A stretch of DNA of 64,000 bases from Umezawaea sp049997955 (GTDB lineage: Bacteria > Actinomycetota > Actinomycetes > Mycobacteriales > Pseudonocardiaceae). Below are positions 17,001-25,090 of this stretch, piece after piece. The translations under genes were made by a program, and so were the position numbers. Each line of letters begins with the position of its first letter. Positions within the stretch are counted from its first letter, which is position 1. The notes beneath the pieces are model-generated. The model was not told the origin of the DNA, did not search any database, and was given only the letters and a program-made list of their open reading frames with translations. The DNA lies in contig JAEBDY010000019.1 of NCBI GenBank assembly GCA_049997955.1, positions 62,001-126,000 on the forward strand, given 5' to 3'.

Positions 17001-19749
17001 GCGCCGGGTGGTCGAACTCGGCTGCGGTTCCGGGCTGGTGCTGCACCGCGTCGCCCCGGACTGCGAGCACTACCTAGGCGTCGACACCTCCACCGCCGTC
17101 ATCGACCGGCTGGCCCCACACGTCCCGGGGGACCACGTCGAGCTGCGGGTCGCCGCGGCCCACCGAGCGCTGCGCCCCGGCGACGAGGTCGACACCGTGA
17201 TCCTCAACTCCGTGGCGCAGTACTTCCCCTCGGTGGAGCACCTGGTGTCCGTGCTGGAGGGGGCCGTAGCGGCCATGCCGTCCGGCGGGCACGTCTTCCT
17301 CGGCGACGTGCGCAACCTGCTCCTGCTGCGGACCTTCCACACCTCCGTGCTGGTCGTCACCGCCGATCCCGGCACCCCCCTGGGCGACGTCGCCGCCGAG
17401 GTCGCCTACCGCGTCGACGGTGAGGAGGAGCTGTGCCTGGACCCCAGGCTGTTCACCGACCTCCCCACCCGGCTACCGCGGATCACCTCGGTGCGGATCC
17501 TGCTCAAGCGTGGGACCTACCGCAACGAGTTGAACAGCTACCGCTACGACGTGGTGCTCACCGTGGACGGCACCGGCGAGAGCACCGACCCGGTCGCCGA
17601 GCTGGACTGGCCGGGACTGTCCGAGGTAGAGCGGATCCTGGTCCGGGACCGGCCGACCGCGCTCGTCGTGCGGGCGGTGCCGAACGCGCGCGTCAGCGCG
17701 GACGTCACGCTGACCGAACAGGTGCGCACCGGTCCGGCGGATCTCCCGCTGAACCTGCTGTCCACTGTGGACAAGTCGGTCGACGGGGTCCAGCCAGAGG
17801 ACGTCTGGGCGCTCGCCGAACGCCATCCGTACCAGGTGGAGCTCAGCTGGGCCGGAGCACATCCCGACGGGGCGTTCGACGTCCTGCTGACCAGGCGCGG
17901 CGCACCGCCGTGTGCCGCCCCGTCGGCGCTTCCGGGCACTGATCGCGCCAACGATCCGCTCTGGCGATCGGCGGCGACGGCCGTGCTGCCGGAGTTGGAG
18001 CGGCTGCTCCGGGAGCACCTCCCGGTGCCGCCGTCGCGGTACGTCCTGCTGCGGGAGCTGCCGATCACGCCGGCCGGCAAGCGCGACCGTTCGGCGCTGC
18101 GCCGGATGGCGGCACGGGCCACCGGAGGACCGACAGAGTCCGATGTGGACACCGCGCCGCTCACGCCGACCGAGGAACGGATCTCGGCCATCTGGCGGGA
18201 GCTCCTGGTCCGGAACCACATTCGTGCCGACGACGACTTCTTCGACCTCGGCGGCCACTCGCTGCTCACCTTCCAGCTGGTCTTCCGACTGCGCACGGAG
18301 TTCGACGTCGAGGTGCCCATCCGCGCACCGTTCCAGGCACCCAAGCTGGCCGAGCTGGCTGTTCTCGTGGACGAGCTCGGCGGAGGGGCCACCACCCGCC
18401 CATCGAAGCTCGCGGTCGTGCGGCGGGATCCGCTGATGCCCGCGTCGTTCGCCCAGCAGCGGCTGTGGTTCCTCCACCAGCTGGCCCCGGACGGCCACCA
18501 GTACAACTACCCGGTGTTCCTCCGCCTCGGCGGTGACCTCGACGTGGCCTCGCTCGAGCACGCGCTCGGGGAGATCGTCCGACGGCACGAGGTGCTCCGG
18601 ACGGCACTGGTGGACGTGGACGGGCAGCCGTTCCAGAGGATCCAGCCGCACACGGTGGTCGACCTCCCGGTGGTCGACCTCTCCGTACTGCCGGAGGAAC
18701 GGAGGGAGGAGGAGGCGCTGGCGCTGGCCCGTGGCCAGTACACCCGGCCGTTCGACCTGGCCGAGCCACCGGTGTTCCGCGCGACGCTGGTGCGCCTTTC
18801 CGAGGCGGAGCACGTGCTGCTGTTCGTGGTCCACCACGTCACGATGGACGGGTGGTCGACGGGTCTGTTGCTCGGCGAACTCACCGAGCTGTATGCGGCG
18901 CACCGCGACGGGCGTCCCGCGCGGCTGCCCGAACTGCCCGTGCAGTACGCCGACTACGCGATCTGGCAGCGCGGGCTGCTCGACGAGGGGCACCACGACC
19001 GGCTGCGTGACCACTGGCTGCGCCGTCTCGACGGGGTCCTCGGCCTGCCGGGCATCCCGCTGGACCACCCGCGCCCGGTGCGCCCGGCCAACCGGGGGCG
19101 GGACCTGGAGTTCCGCATCCCGGCAGGCACCGCCGACGCGATCCGCGAGCTGTGCCGGGAAGAGGACTGCACGCCGTTCATGGCGCTGCTCGCCGCGCTC
19201 TACGCCTTGCTGCACCAGTGGACCGGGGAGACAGACCTGGTCGTCGGGTCCGATGTGGCCGGTCGGTCGGACACCGCGGTCGAGGAGCTGATCGGATTCT
19301 TCGTCAACCAGGTCGTGCTGCGTGCCGATTTCACCGGCACGCCGACCTGGCGGGAGCTGCTGCGCCGCACCAGGGCGATCGCCCTGGACGCCTACGCCCA
19401 CCAGGACCTCCCGTTCGAGGAGGTGGTCAAGGCGCTCAACCCGAGGCGCGGCCGGAACCACAGCCCGCTGTTCCAGGTCAAGCTCGTGTTCAACAACACG
19501 CCGCCGGGTCGGACCGTGCCCGGCCTCGAGCTGCGTCCGTACGACCGGAAGGTCATCGACAGCAGCCGGTTCGAGCTCGCGGTGGTGTTGCAGGAGGACG
19601 GTGGCGGCTTCACCGGATCATGGCAGTACGACGCCGAACTCTTCGACACCGGAACCATGGCCGAGCTGGTGGATCGTTACGGGGCCCTGGTCGACGAGCT
19701 GGCCGCGCGACCGGACCTGCGGCTCTCGCCTGACGGTGGCCAGGCGTGA
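14038..19749 (+). CDS. NRPS C-A-(N-methyltransferase)-PCP-C (third residue plus condensation domain for the fourth)
   Basis: GTG 14038; 1903 residues. Order: C (about 14155-15470, TFAQRRMVFLHQLAP, FHHAVVDGWS); A (about 15530-16790, IYTSGSTGGPKG, VNEYGPTEAAVA, LYRTGDLVR); an N-methyltransferase inserted in the A C-terminal region (about 16830-17570, VVELGCGSGLVL, DTVILNSVAQYFPS); the rest of A with ITPAGKRDRSA; PCP (about 18160-18380, DDDFFDLGGHSLLTF); and a second C (about 18430-19740, SFAQQRLWFLHQLAP, VVHHVTMDGWS). The pocket reads by eye D-L-T-K-V-G-E-V-A(-K), Asn/Asp-like. The product unit should be N-methylated. The protein ends with a C domain that has no A partner; the partner A is the next gene. 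GTGA overlap at the 3' end. Confidence 0.9.
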   Translation: MTDLGDRIRDLPAGRRAELRLRLWSEGVDTAALDVPDGAAPATFAQRRMVFLHQLAPDSAAYTSAVRYRLSGELDVSALEPALADVLARHAVLRTVLPVHEGRPTQRVRPPRSDCLSIVDLRGSAERDREAERLVAAEQAEPFDLVSGPLVRFRLLRLGERESLLLCTFHHAVVDGWSLGVFERDLAACYDARCTGRVASLPDLPLEHTEYARWQEEWLAGDEAGRQLAYWDNRLAGAPEQLTLSVDRARRANPSLRGADHRFAVPAAVHNGLTELGRRHGATLFMVLLSAFQLVLGRFAGQHDVVVGSPVANRRHRAFHDLLGFFANSLALRTTIDPAEPFEGLLARVRASCLDAYEHQDVPLDVLAQRLRPGRDLGRNPLYQVNCTLHNTPEPVGSMRGLTVERTHVPDTAARFDLDLNVRETPTGLDFVLVYAADLFDASTVERLAEALTRVLAAVVSAPDTTVAELPLADPEELERDLRRWNGTATPRPDNPLVHELVATRALSTPDEVAVSTPWGLRMTYRQLDRRANALAHRLRADGAGRGVPVAVRMARSPELVVALLGVLKAGAAYVPVDPTHPPARIDHVLRDSGAPIVLTYPDDLGDGVDQPPATDTHADDPAYLIYTSGSTGGPKGVLLPHRAVANYLLWAEGFYGVRAGEVVPVHTSVAVDLTVTSLFVPLLAGAGLLLLDESDGPGAAVAASAAEDTDLGFVKLTPSHLRLLADAGPTPARWTRTLVIGGEDLRESHLAPWRAHPDVRLVNEYGPTEAAVACAAHDVRAAAPTGRVPIGTPIHNTRLHVLDEHLRPVPPGVPGELYVAGAGLAHGYVNRGALTAERFLPDPFATEPGGRLYRTGDLVRRLADGSLEYLGRMDEQVKVRGHRIEPGELENLLESHPAVHESVVDVDADGELVAFVSVDPPADPDRENRRVEEWATVYEDTYRAEPGADPVFDLTGWTSGVTGEPLDPAEMGTWLADTVERVRALRPRRVVELGCGSGLVLHRVAPDCEHYLGVDTSTAVIDRLAPHVPGDHVELRVAAAHRALRPGDEVDTVILNSVAQYFPSVEHLVSVLEGAVAAMPSGGHVFLGDVRNLLLLRTFHTSVLVVTADPGTPLGDVAAEVAYRVDGEEELCLDPRLFTDLPTRLPRITSVRILLKRGTYRNELNSYRYDVVLTVDGTGESTDPVAELDWPGLSEVERILVRDRPTALVVRAVPNARVSADVTLTEQVRTGPADLPLNLLSTVDKSVDGVQPEDVWALAERHPYQVELSWAGAHPDGAFDVLLTRRGAPPCAAPSALPGTDRANDPLWRSAATAVLPELERLLREHLPVPPSRYVLLRELPITPAGKRDRSALRRMAARATGGPTESDVDTAPLTPTEERISAIWRELLVRNHIRADDDFFDLGGHSLLTFQLVFRLRTEFDVEVPIRAPFQAPKLAELAVLVDELGGGATTRPSKLAVVRRDPLMPASFAQQRLWFLHQLAPDGHQYNYPVFLRLGGDLDVASLEHALGEIVRRHEVLRTALVDVDGQPFQRIQPHTVVDLPVVDLSVLPEERREEEALALARGQYTRPFDLAEPPVFRATLVRLSEAEHVLLFVVHHVTMDGWSTGLLLGELTELYAAHRDGRPARLPELPVQYADYAIWQRGLLDEGHHDRLRDHWLRRLDGVLGLPGIPLDHPRPVRPANRGRDLEFRIPAGTADAIRELCREEDCTPFMALLAALYALLHQWTGETDLVVGSDVAGRSDTAVEELIGFFVNQVVLRADFTGTPTWRELLRRTRAIALDAYAHQDLPFEEVVKALNPRRGRNHSPLFQVKLVFNNTPPGRTVPGLELRPYDRKVIDSSRFELAVVLQEDGGGFTGSWQYDAELFDTGTMAELVDRYGALVDELAARPDLRLSPDGGQA

Positions 19750-21245
19750 CCGGACCGGCGTGGGACCTCGACCTCGTGCTGACCTCGGTCGACGCCGGGA
19801 GCGGCCGGCCGGCCGTGTCCGACCCGGAAGGCGTTCTGACCTACCGAGAGCTGTTCGCGTCGGCCGACGCGCTGGCCTCGTCGTTGCGGGCACTCGGGGT
19901 GCGGCCCGGCGAGCCCGTCGTCGTCCACACGAGACTGTCACGGTGGGCGGTGGCCGCGATGCTCGGCGTACTGCGCGCCGGGGCCCAGTACGTACCGATC
20001 GACCAGGCCTTCCCGCGGGGCAGGCGGGCGGCCATGATCGGGGCGGCCCGTGCCCGGTTCGCGGTCGTCGAGCCGGATCCGCCCTACCCGGTCGAGCGCG
20101 ACGCCTTCGAGGCGGTCGTTCCCGTCCCTGTGTCGGGCGGCCTGGCCGGCGGACCTGGGGACGTGATCACCGGGGAGCTGCCCGCTTACACGTTGTTCAC
20201 CAGCGGGTCCGCAGGCGCCCCCAAGGGAGTGGTCGTGTCCCGGCGGGCGCTCGCGTACTCGACGTTGGCGCGGACGCGGTACTACCCCGAACCGCCGTCG
20301 ACGTTCCTGCTCTGCTCGTCGATCTCTTTCGACAGCTCGGTGGCCGGGATCTACTGGTCCCTCGTCACCGGTGCGCACCTGGTCATCCCCTCGACGCACC
20401 CGGCGGACGTGGTGGCGCTCGCCGAGGCGGGCGAGCGCCACCGGGCGTCGCACCTGCTGCTGCTCCCGTCGCTGTACCGGATCTTGCTTGACGCGGCCCT
20501 CGGCCCGCTGCTGCGCTCGGTCGCCACGGTGGTCGTGGCGGGGGAGGTGTGCCCCCCGGCCCTGGTCCGGCTCCACCACGAGGTACTGCCGGACACGTTG
20601 CTGTACAACGAGTACGGCCCGACGGAGTGTGCCGTGTGGTCGCTGGCGCACCGGTGCGTCGCGGCCGACGGGCAACGGGACGACGTCCCGATCGGCCTGC
20701 CGATCCCAGGAACCACGACGTACGTGCGCTCCGGTGACCGCGCTGTGGCCGACGGCGAGGTCGGCGAGCTGTGGATCAGCGGCCCCGGCGTGGCGTCCGG
20801 GTACGTCGCCGGGGACGACTCCGCGTTCGGCACGATCGACGGGACGCGCGCGTACCGCACCGGTGACCTCGTCCGCGTCGACCAGCGTGGGGACACCCAC
20901 TACGTCGGGCGCGTCGACCAACAGGTGAAGCTGTCCGGCGTCCGCATCGAGCTGACCGAGATCGAGCACCTGGTCGGCACGTACTCCGGGGCACGCGCCG
21001 TCGCGGTCGGCGTCGTTCGCGAGGGCGGCGAGCCCCGGCACCTGGTCGCCTTCGTGGTGGAACCGGGGGAGGGCTTCCGGCCCGAACTGGTGACCCGCAG
21101 GTTGCGCGACCACCTGCCCAGGGCCGCGGTGCCGAACCTGATCTGCCCGGTGCCCGCCCTGCCGGTGATGCCCAACGGCAAGACCGACCGGAGGCTCGTC
21201 GACGAGCTGGCCGTCGACCAGGTCCGGGCCGGGAGCCGACGATGA
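19746..21245 (+). CDS. Stand-alone NRPS adenylation domain (fourth residue)
   Basis: A 499-residue, single A domain without PCP. Core motifs: LFTSGSAGAPKG (Ala replaces the usual Thr of the A3 loop), YNEYGPTECAVW, YRTGDLVRV, GRVDQQVKLSGVRIE and MPNGKTDRRLV. The pocket by eye is D-S-A-L-V-A-E-V-W(-K), with an acidic residue at position 322. I cannot match it to a standard proteinogenic code. It must work in trans between the C domain ending the previous protein and the PCP of the PCP-TE protein two genes on. It overlaps both neighbours by four bases (GTGA upstream, ATGA downstream). The P450 between it and the PCP-TE may act on the residue it activates. Confidence 0.85.
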   Translation: MTGPAWDLDLVLTSVDAGSGRPAVSDPEGVLTYRELFASADALASSLRALGVRPGEPVVVHTRLSRWAVAAMLGVLRAGAQYVPIDQAFPRGRRAAMIGAARARFAVVEPDPPYPVERDAFEAVVPVPVSGGLAGGPGDVITGELPAYTLFTSGSAGAPKGVVVSRRALAYSTLARTRYYPEPPSTFLLCSSISFDSSVAGIYWSLVTGAHLVIPSTHPADVVALAEAGERHRASHLLLLPSLYRILLDAALGPLLRSVATVVVAGEVCPPALVRLHHEVLPDTLLYNEYGPTECAVWSLAHRCVAADGQRDDVPIGLPIPGTTTYVRSGDRAVADGEVGELWISGPGVASGYVAGDDSAFGTIDGTRAYRTGDLVRVDQRGDTHYVGRVDQQVKLSGVRIELTEIEHLVGTYSGARAVAVGVVREGGEPRHLVAFVVEPGEGFRPELVTRRLRDHLPRAAVPNLICPVPALPVMPNGKTDRRLVDELAVDQVRAGSRR

Positions 21246-22459
21246 CCCGCACTCCTCTGTGGACGGTTGCCGCGGATCTCACCGACCCGGCGCTGTACCG
21301 GTCCGGTCGGCAGTTCGGCGCATGGCGGCAGGCCCGCGCCGCACACCCGATCGCGTGGACCGAGTCCGGCCGCCTCGGCACGTTCTGGTCGGTCACCGGC
21401 TACGAGCTGGGCAGCTGGGTGTTGAAGCGGTCCCAACTGTTCGCGTCCGCGGACGGCATGCGACTCGGCGCCGACCCCGCGTCGGTCCGGGCGGCGTCGA
21501 ACAAGATGCTCGTCGTGTCCGACGGAGACACCCATCAGAGGTTCCGCCGCGCGCACGCCCCGTACTTCACCGGCCGCGGCGTCGCCCGGCTCGGCGCCGA
21601 CCTCGCCCGCCGGCTGGACGCCCACCTGGACGTACTGATCGGCGAGCGCGCCTTCGACGTGGTGACCGAGCTGTCCAGCAAGGTTCCCACGTGGACGGTG
21701 TGCGCGATGCTCGGCGTGCCCCGGCAGGACTGGTCGCTGCTCGCCGGTCTCGCCGCCACGTCCTTCGACGACACGGTGCCGCACACCCGTCGGAAGATGG
21801 CGAGCGCCCAGATATTCGCCTACTTCTGCGATCTCGTCGAGGAGCGGCGGACCGCGCCGCGTGACGACATCGTCAGCGCGCTGCTGCACCCGCCCTCGGG
21901 CGCGCCACGGCTGTCCGACGAGGAGATCGTGTTCAACTGCGACGGACTGGTCAACGGCGGGCTCGGCACCACCCGGCACGCAGTCTCGGATGCCGTTGTC
22001 GCGTTCGCGGAGAACCCGGCGGAATGGCGGCGGCTGGTCGAGAACCCGCACCTGGTCGACTCGGCCGTTGAGGAGGTGCTGCGCTGGACCTGCGCACCGC
22101 TGCACGTCATGCGCACCGCGACCAGGGACGTCCAGGTCGGCGACGCACGGGTGCGGCGCGGTGACCGGGTGGTGGTTTGGATTCCGTCGTGCAACCGGGA
22201 CGAGGCTCACTTCGACGATCCCGAGCGGTTCCGGGTCGATCGCCGCGGTGTCCCCGCGCTGAGCTTCGGTGGCGGTCCGCACTACTGCATCGGCGCGCCA
22301 CTGGCCCGGATGGAGCTGCGGATCCTGGTGCGTGCGCTGGCATCCCGGGTGTACCGCTTCGACCTGGTCGGCGAGGTGGTCCGCCGATCCGCCGACTTCC
22401 TCCTCGGTATCGACCGGCTGGAGGTCGTGGCGGCGAACGTGCAGGTTGCTCCCCAGTGA
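21242..22459 (+). CDS. Cytochrome P450
   Basis: A 405-residue bacterial P450. The heme-ligand loop is SFGGGPHYCIGAPLARMEL (Cys in HYCIG). The K-helix ExxR is in VEEVLRWT. The I-helix region reads DGLVNGGLGTTRHA, with the oxygen-binding Gly-x-x-Thr. ATG 21242 overlaps the A-domain stop (ATGA), and the gene is followed directly by the PCP-TE protein. P450s in this position usually oxidise an aminoacyl or peptidyl group tethered to a PCP (beta-hydroxylation, cross-linking) or the released peptide. It needs ferredoxin partners from elsewhere in the genome; none is encoded nearby. Confidence 0.88.
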   Translation: MTRTPLWTVAADLTDPALYRSGRQFGAWRQARAAHPIAWTESGRLGTFWSVTGYELGSWVLKRSQLFASADGMRLGADPASVRAASNKMLVVSDGDTHQRFRRAHAPYFTGRGVARLGADLARRLDAHLDVLIGERAFDVVTELSSKVPTWTVCAMLGVPRQDWSLLAGLAATSFDDTVPHTRRKMASAQIFAYFCDLVEERRTAPRDDIVSALLHPPSGAPRLSDEEIVFNCDGLVNGGLGTTRHAVSDAVVAFAENPAEWRRLVENPHLVDSAVEEVLRWTCAPLHVMRTATRDVQVGDARVRRGDRVVVWIPSCNRDEAHFDDPERFRVDRRGVPALSFGGGPHYCIGAPLARMELRILVRALASRVYRFDLVGEVVRRSADFLLGIDRLEVVAANVQVAPQ

Positions 22460-22470
22460 AGGCGGTCTCC

Positions 22471-23526
22471 ATGGTCAGGAACCCACCACGCGACGACGTC
22501 GAGTCCATCCTCACCGGTATCTTCGAGGACCTGCTGAAGGTCTCCTCGGTGGGCGTGGACGAGTCGTTCTTCGACCTGGGCGGTCATTCGTTTCTCGCGG
22601 TGCAGCTCGTCGCGCGGATCCGCAAGAAGCTGGGCGTGACGCTTCCTCTGTCCGTGCTCTTCGAAGAGGACGAGGTAGACGGCGTGACCGTGTCCTCACT
22701 CGGGAAACTGGTACGCGGCCCGCACTCGCACGAAACCCGGCACGTCGTGCCACTGCGCCGGAACAGCGCCGCCGCGCCCCTGTACCTGGTGCACCCTGCC
22801 GGCGGTGACCTGGTCGGCTACCGCAGGCTCGCGGTTCACCTGGGGCACCACTGGTCGGTGTACGGCTTGCAGCCACCGCCACTGGCCCATCCGGATGCCG
22901 ACCAGGACATCGCCCGGCTGGCCGCCGACTACCTGGATCACGTCCGAGCCCAGCAATCGGAAGGCCCCTACTTCCTCGCAGGCTGGTCGACAGGCGGCCT
23001 GATCGCCTTCGAGATGGCCGATCAGCTCCGCCGTGCCGGTGCCGAGGTCGGACTACTGGCATTGATGGATAGCTACTTCGGTGACCAGTTCCCCGATTAC
23101 GACGAGGCGGCTGTCCTCCTGGACTTCGTCGCCGACCTCGCCCAAAAGTTCGGCGACACCCCGACCGTCCCCGAGGCCGAGCTCCGCGCCCTGCTCCACG
23201 ACCGGGCAACCCGTGAGCTGCTGGAGCGGGTCGTCCCCCCGGACCTGGACGCGAACCGGATCCTCGAGCACCTGCACCTGTACCGCGCCCATGTACGGGC
23301 CGCGAAGGTGTACGAGCCGCAGTCGGGTGCCCGACGCCTTCTGCTCGTCCAAGCCGCCGACACCGACACTCCTATTCGGGAACGTGCCAGGCGCGCCTGG
23401 CAGTCCCGTGTCGAGGAGCCTCTCGACCACCACCTCATCGGGGGGGACCACTTCGCCCTCCTGCGGGAACCCCACGTGCGGGCGTTGGCGGACATCCTGA
23501 CCGCCTTGTCGCCCGAGCACCGGTGA
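22471..23526 (+). CDS. NRPS PCP-thioesterase (chain release)
   Basis: About 351 residues. The N-terminal PCP shows VESILTGIFEDLLKVSSVGV and ESFFDLGGHSFLAVQLVARI with the phosphopantetheine Ser in GGHS. The C-terminal type I thioesterase has PLYLVHPAGGDLVGYRRL, the nucleophile motif AGWSTGGLIAFEMA and the catalytic His in HHLIGGDHFALL. It completes the split fourth module (C in trans, A in trans, PCP-TE here) and should release the tetrapeptide by hydrolysis or cyclisation. ATG 22471 has AAGG eight bases upstream; GTG 22456, overlapping the P450 stop, is an equally possible start. It is the last gene of the coupled operon. Confidence 0.88.
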   Translation: MVRNPPRDDVESILTGIFEDLLKVSSVGVDESFFDLGGHSFLAVQLVARIRKKLGVTLPLSVLFEEDEVDGVTVSSLGKLVRGPHSHETRHVVPLRRNSAAAPLYLVHPAGGDLVGYRRLAVHLGHHWSVYGLQPPPLAHPDADQDIARLAADYLDHVRAQQSEGPYFLAGWSTGGLIAFEMADQLRRAGAEVGLLALMDSYFGDQFPDYDEAAVLLDFVADLAQKFGDTPTVPEAELRALLHDRATRELLERVVPPDLDANRILEHLHLYRAHVRAAKVYEPQSGARRLLLVQAADTDTPIRERARRAWQSRVEEPLDHHLIGGDHFALLREPHVRALADILTALSPEHR

Positions 23527-23779
23527 CGGGAGCCCGAGCGTTCATCGACCCTTTGGGGTGCCGCGTGGTCTGACCTGTGCATTGGATGGCTTTCGTATTT
23601 CGAGTGGCGGTCGTTGTGTAGAAGTTGTGCGGCGCGCTGCGGTCGTCATCGGGGAGCATGCGGAGGGCGATTCGTGTTGACCGATGTACCGCGCTGCACC
23701 ACCACGACCACCGCGGCACCGGACACCCCTCCACAGAACGGCTGTTGCGGCGTCGTGAGGCGTCCCCATCACCAGCCAC
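23527..23779. other. Gap after the NRPS operon, no supported gene
   Basis: Marks the 3' border of the peptide cluster. Open frames on both strands look like scrambled, low-complexity translation. I see no clear terminator hairpin with T-run. Decayed mobile-element sequences begin right after it. Confidence 0.4.
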
Positions 23780-23965
23780 CGCTACGCCTACATCTGGACT
23801 CGCATCCGACACTGGCCGCTGTATTGCGGGATCACGCCCAATCGCGAGGAACGCGACATCGTGGTGACGCACTCCTGCGGCACTCGAACGGCACCGCCCT
23901 GACCGGACGCCGCTACGACCTGCTGTGGAAACGGGTGCAGACGAACCTGGCCGTGATCGCGATGT
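23780..23965 (+). pseudogene. Fragment of a phage-type tyrosine recombinase/integrase
   Basis: The frame through this stretch reads GDALLRHSNGTALTGRRYDL followed by LWKRVQTNLAVIA. This corresponds to the middle of the catalytic domain of actinomycete tyrosine recombinases, just before the conserved H-x-x-R box. The catalytic HxLRH and Tyr segments are missing: the frame runs into an oppositely oriented transposase fragment at about 23990. Upstream there is no N-terminal arm-binding domain. It is therefore an internal remnant and cannot be active. Confidence 0.4.
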
Positions 23966-24009
23966 CACGGACAATGTTGGTCACGTCATTCCCTTGCGGA
24001 GCGCGGCGA

Positions 24010-24350
24010 GGATGTTCCAGATCCGGGCTTGTGGTGTTGTTGCGGTTGCCCTTTGCTCGTCCGTGGACGCGGTATCCGTCACCGTCGGGGATGTTGCCGA
24101 GTTTCTTGATGCCGACGTGGACCAGGTTGCTGGGCGCGGCGTGTTCGTAGCGGTGGATCACCCGGCCGGTGGCGCGGTCCAGGTGTGCGAGTCGGGCCAG
24201 GTGGTAGCGGGTGAGCACGCGGTGCACCGTGGCCGGGTTCAGGTGGAGGAGGAACGCGATGCGGGCCGGTCCCCATCGGCGCAGGACGCGCAGGAACCGG
24301 GGACCGGGGGCGCGAGACCGGCGCCCCTACACCGCCCAGACCCGTGGCCG
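24010..24350 (-). mobile_element. IS481-family transposase remnant
   Basis: The minus strand reads PRFLRVLRRWGPARIAFLLH, then LNPATVHRVLTRYHLARLAH, LDRATGRVIHRYEHAAP, and VHVGIKKLGNIPDGDGYRVH up to GRAKGNRNNT. This is the HTH and start of the DDE region of IS481-type transposases. It breaks off near 24040 before most of the catalytic core, so about two thirds of the enzyme is gone. No terminal repeats could be assigned. Together with the integrase piece it shows that the 3' flank of the peptide cluster is a recombination hot spot. Confidence 0.6.
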
Positions 24351-24415
24351 TCGGGGCGACGAGCCCAGCCCAGCCGCCGATGAACCACAGCCCGGCGGTT
24401 CGCCCGCACCGGTAA

Positions 24416-24468
24416 CCATATCGACCATCGATGCTATCGTTTATCGATAGCATCGATGGTCGATATGG
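24416..24468. promoter_or_regulatory. Large perfect palindrome, 24-bp arms with 5-base loop
   Basis: Left arm 24416-24439, loop TTTAT (24440-24444), right arm 24445-24468. The arms are perfectly complementary; the innermost part is GCTATCG/CGATAGC and the outer ends are CCATATCG/CGATATGG. Within it ATCGAT-type elements recur. It ends eight bases before the ATG of the DUF2975 gene (24476), so it covers the promoter or leader. The likely role is an operator for the XRE repressor encoded two genes downstream, or an RNA hairpin that hides the start site. Confidence 0.6.
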
Positions 24469-24475
24469 GGGCGTT

Positions 24476-25090
24476 ATGGAGAAGAACAGGTCGTTAGAAG
24501 TGTTTTCCGGCATCGTGACCGTGCTGTTCTCGCTGGTCACGGTGTTCCTGGTGCTCGGATCGCTGGTGCAGGCGTTCTTCCTGCTGGGCGGGTCGGTGTG
24601 CTTCGACGCCACCGCGGGCATCGCGGACGTGAAACCAGACCTTCAGCCGCTGGACGGCCTGAAGATCGAGGGTTACAGCGCGGTCACGACGATGAACGTG
24701 TGCGTCACCCAGCCCAGTGTGGTGCAGAGGGTGCTCGGCATCGGGGTCGACGCCCCGTCGGCGTTCGCCTACGGCGGCGCGCTGTTCCTGCTGGCCGTGC
24801 TGCTCCGGCACGCGGAACGCGGTGGCGTCCACACCTTGGTGGTCGCGAAGCGGGTCGGCGGACTCGGCAGGTACCTGCTGATCGTCCTGCCACTGGCGAT
24901 GCTCGTGGAGTCGGTGGCGCGGAACCTGCTGCTCGTGACCTCCGTGTCCAGTGAGGCCGAGGAACTCGGGTTCATCGGCAACTGGGACTTCCCGTGGTGG
25001 GCGGTCGTCACCGGCCTTGGGATGATCACGCTGTCGCGCGTGATGCGGGACAGCGCGGCGATGCGCGAAGACCTCGAAGGAACCGTGTGA
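24476..25090 (+). CDS. DUF2975 family membrane protein
   Basis: A 204-residue protein with four predicted membrane segments: SGIVTVLFSLVTVFLVLGSL, AYGGALFLLAVLLRH, YLLIVLPLAMLVESVARNLL, and WWAVVTGLGMITLSRVM. This is the topology of DUF2975 proteins, found widely in front of a small HTH regulator gene (as in YoaS/YozG of Bacillus). The function is unknown; a sensory or immunity role has been considered for such pairs. The ATG follows a large palindrome and overlaps the regulator gene by four bases (GTGA). The frame is open further upstream into the palindrome, but 24476 gives the natural N terminus MEKNRSLEVF. Confidence 0.75.
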   Translation: MEKNRSLEVFSGIVTVLFSLVTVFLVLGSLVQAFFLLGGSVCFDATAGIADVKPDLQPLDGLKIEGYSAVTTMNVCVTQPSVVQRVLGIGVDAPSAFAYGGALFLLAVLLRHAERGGVHTLVVAKRVGGLGRYLLIVLPLAMLVESVARNLLLVTSVSSEAEELGFIGNWDFPWWAVVTGLGMITLSRVMRDSAAMREDLEGTV

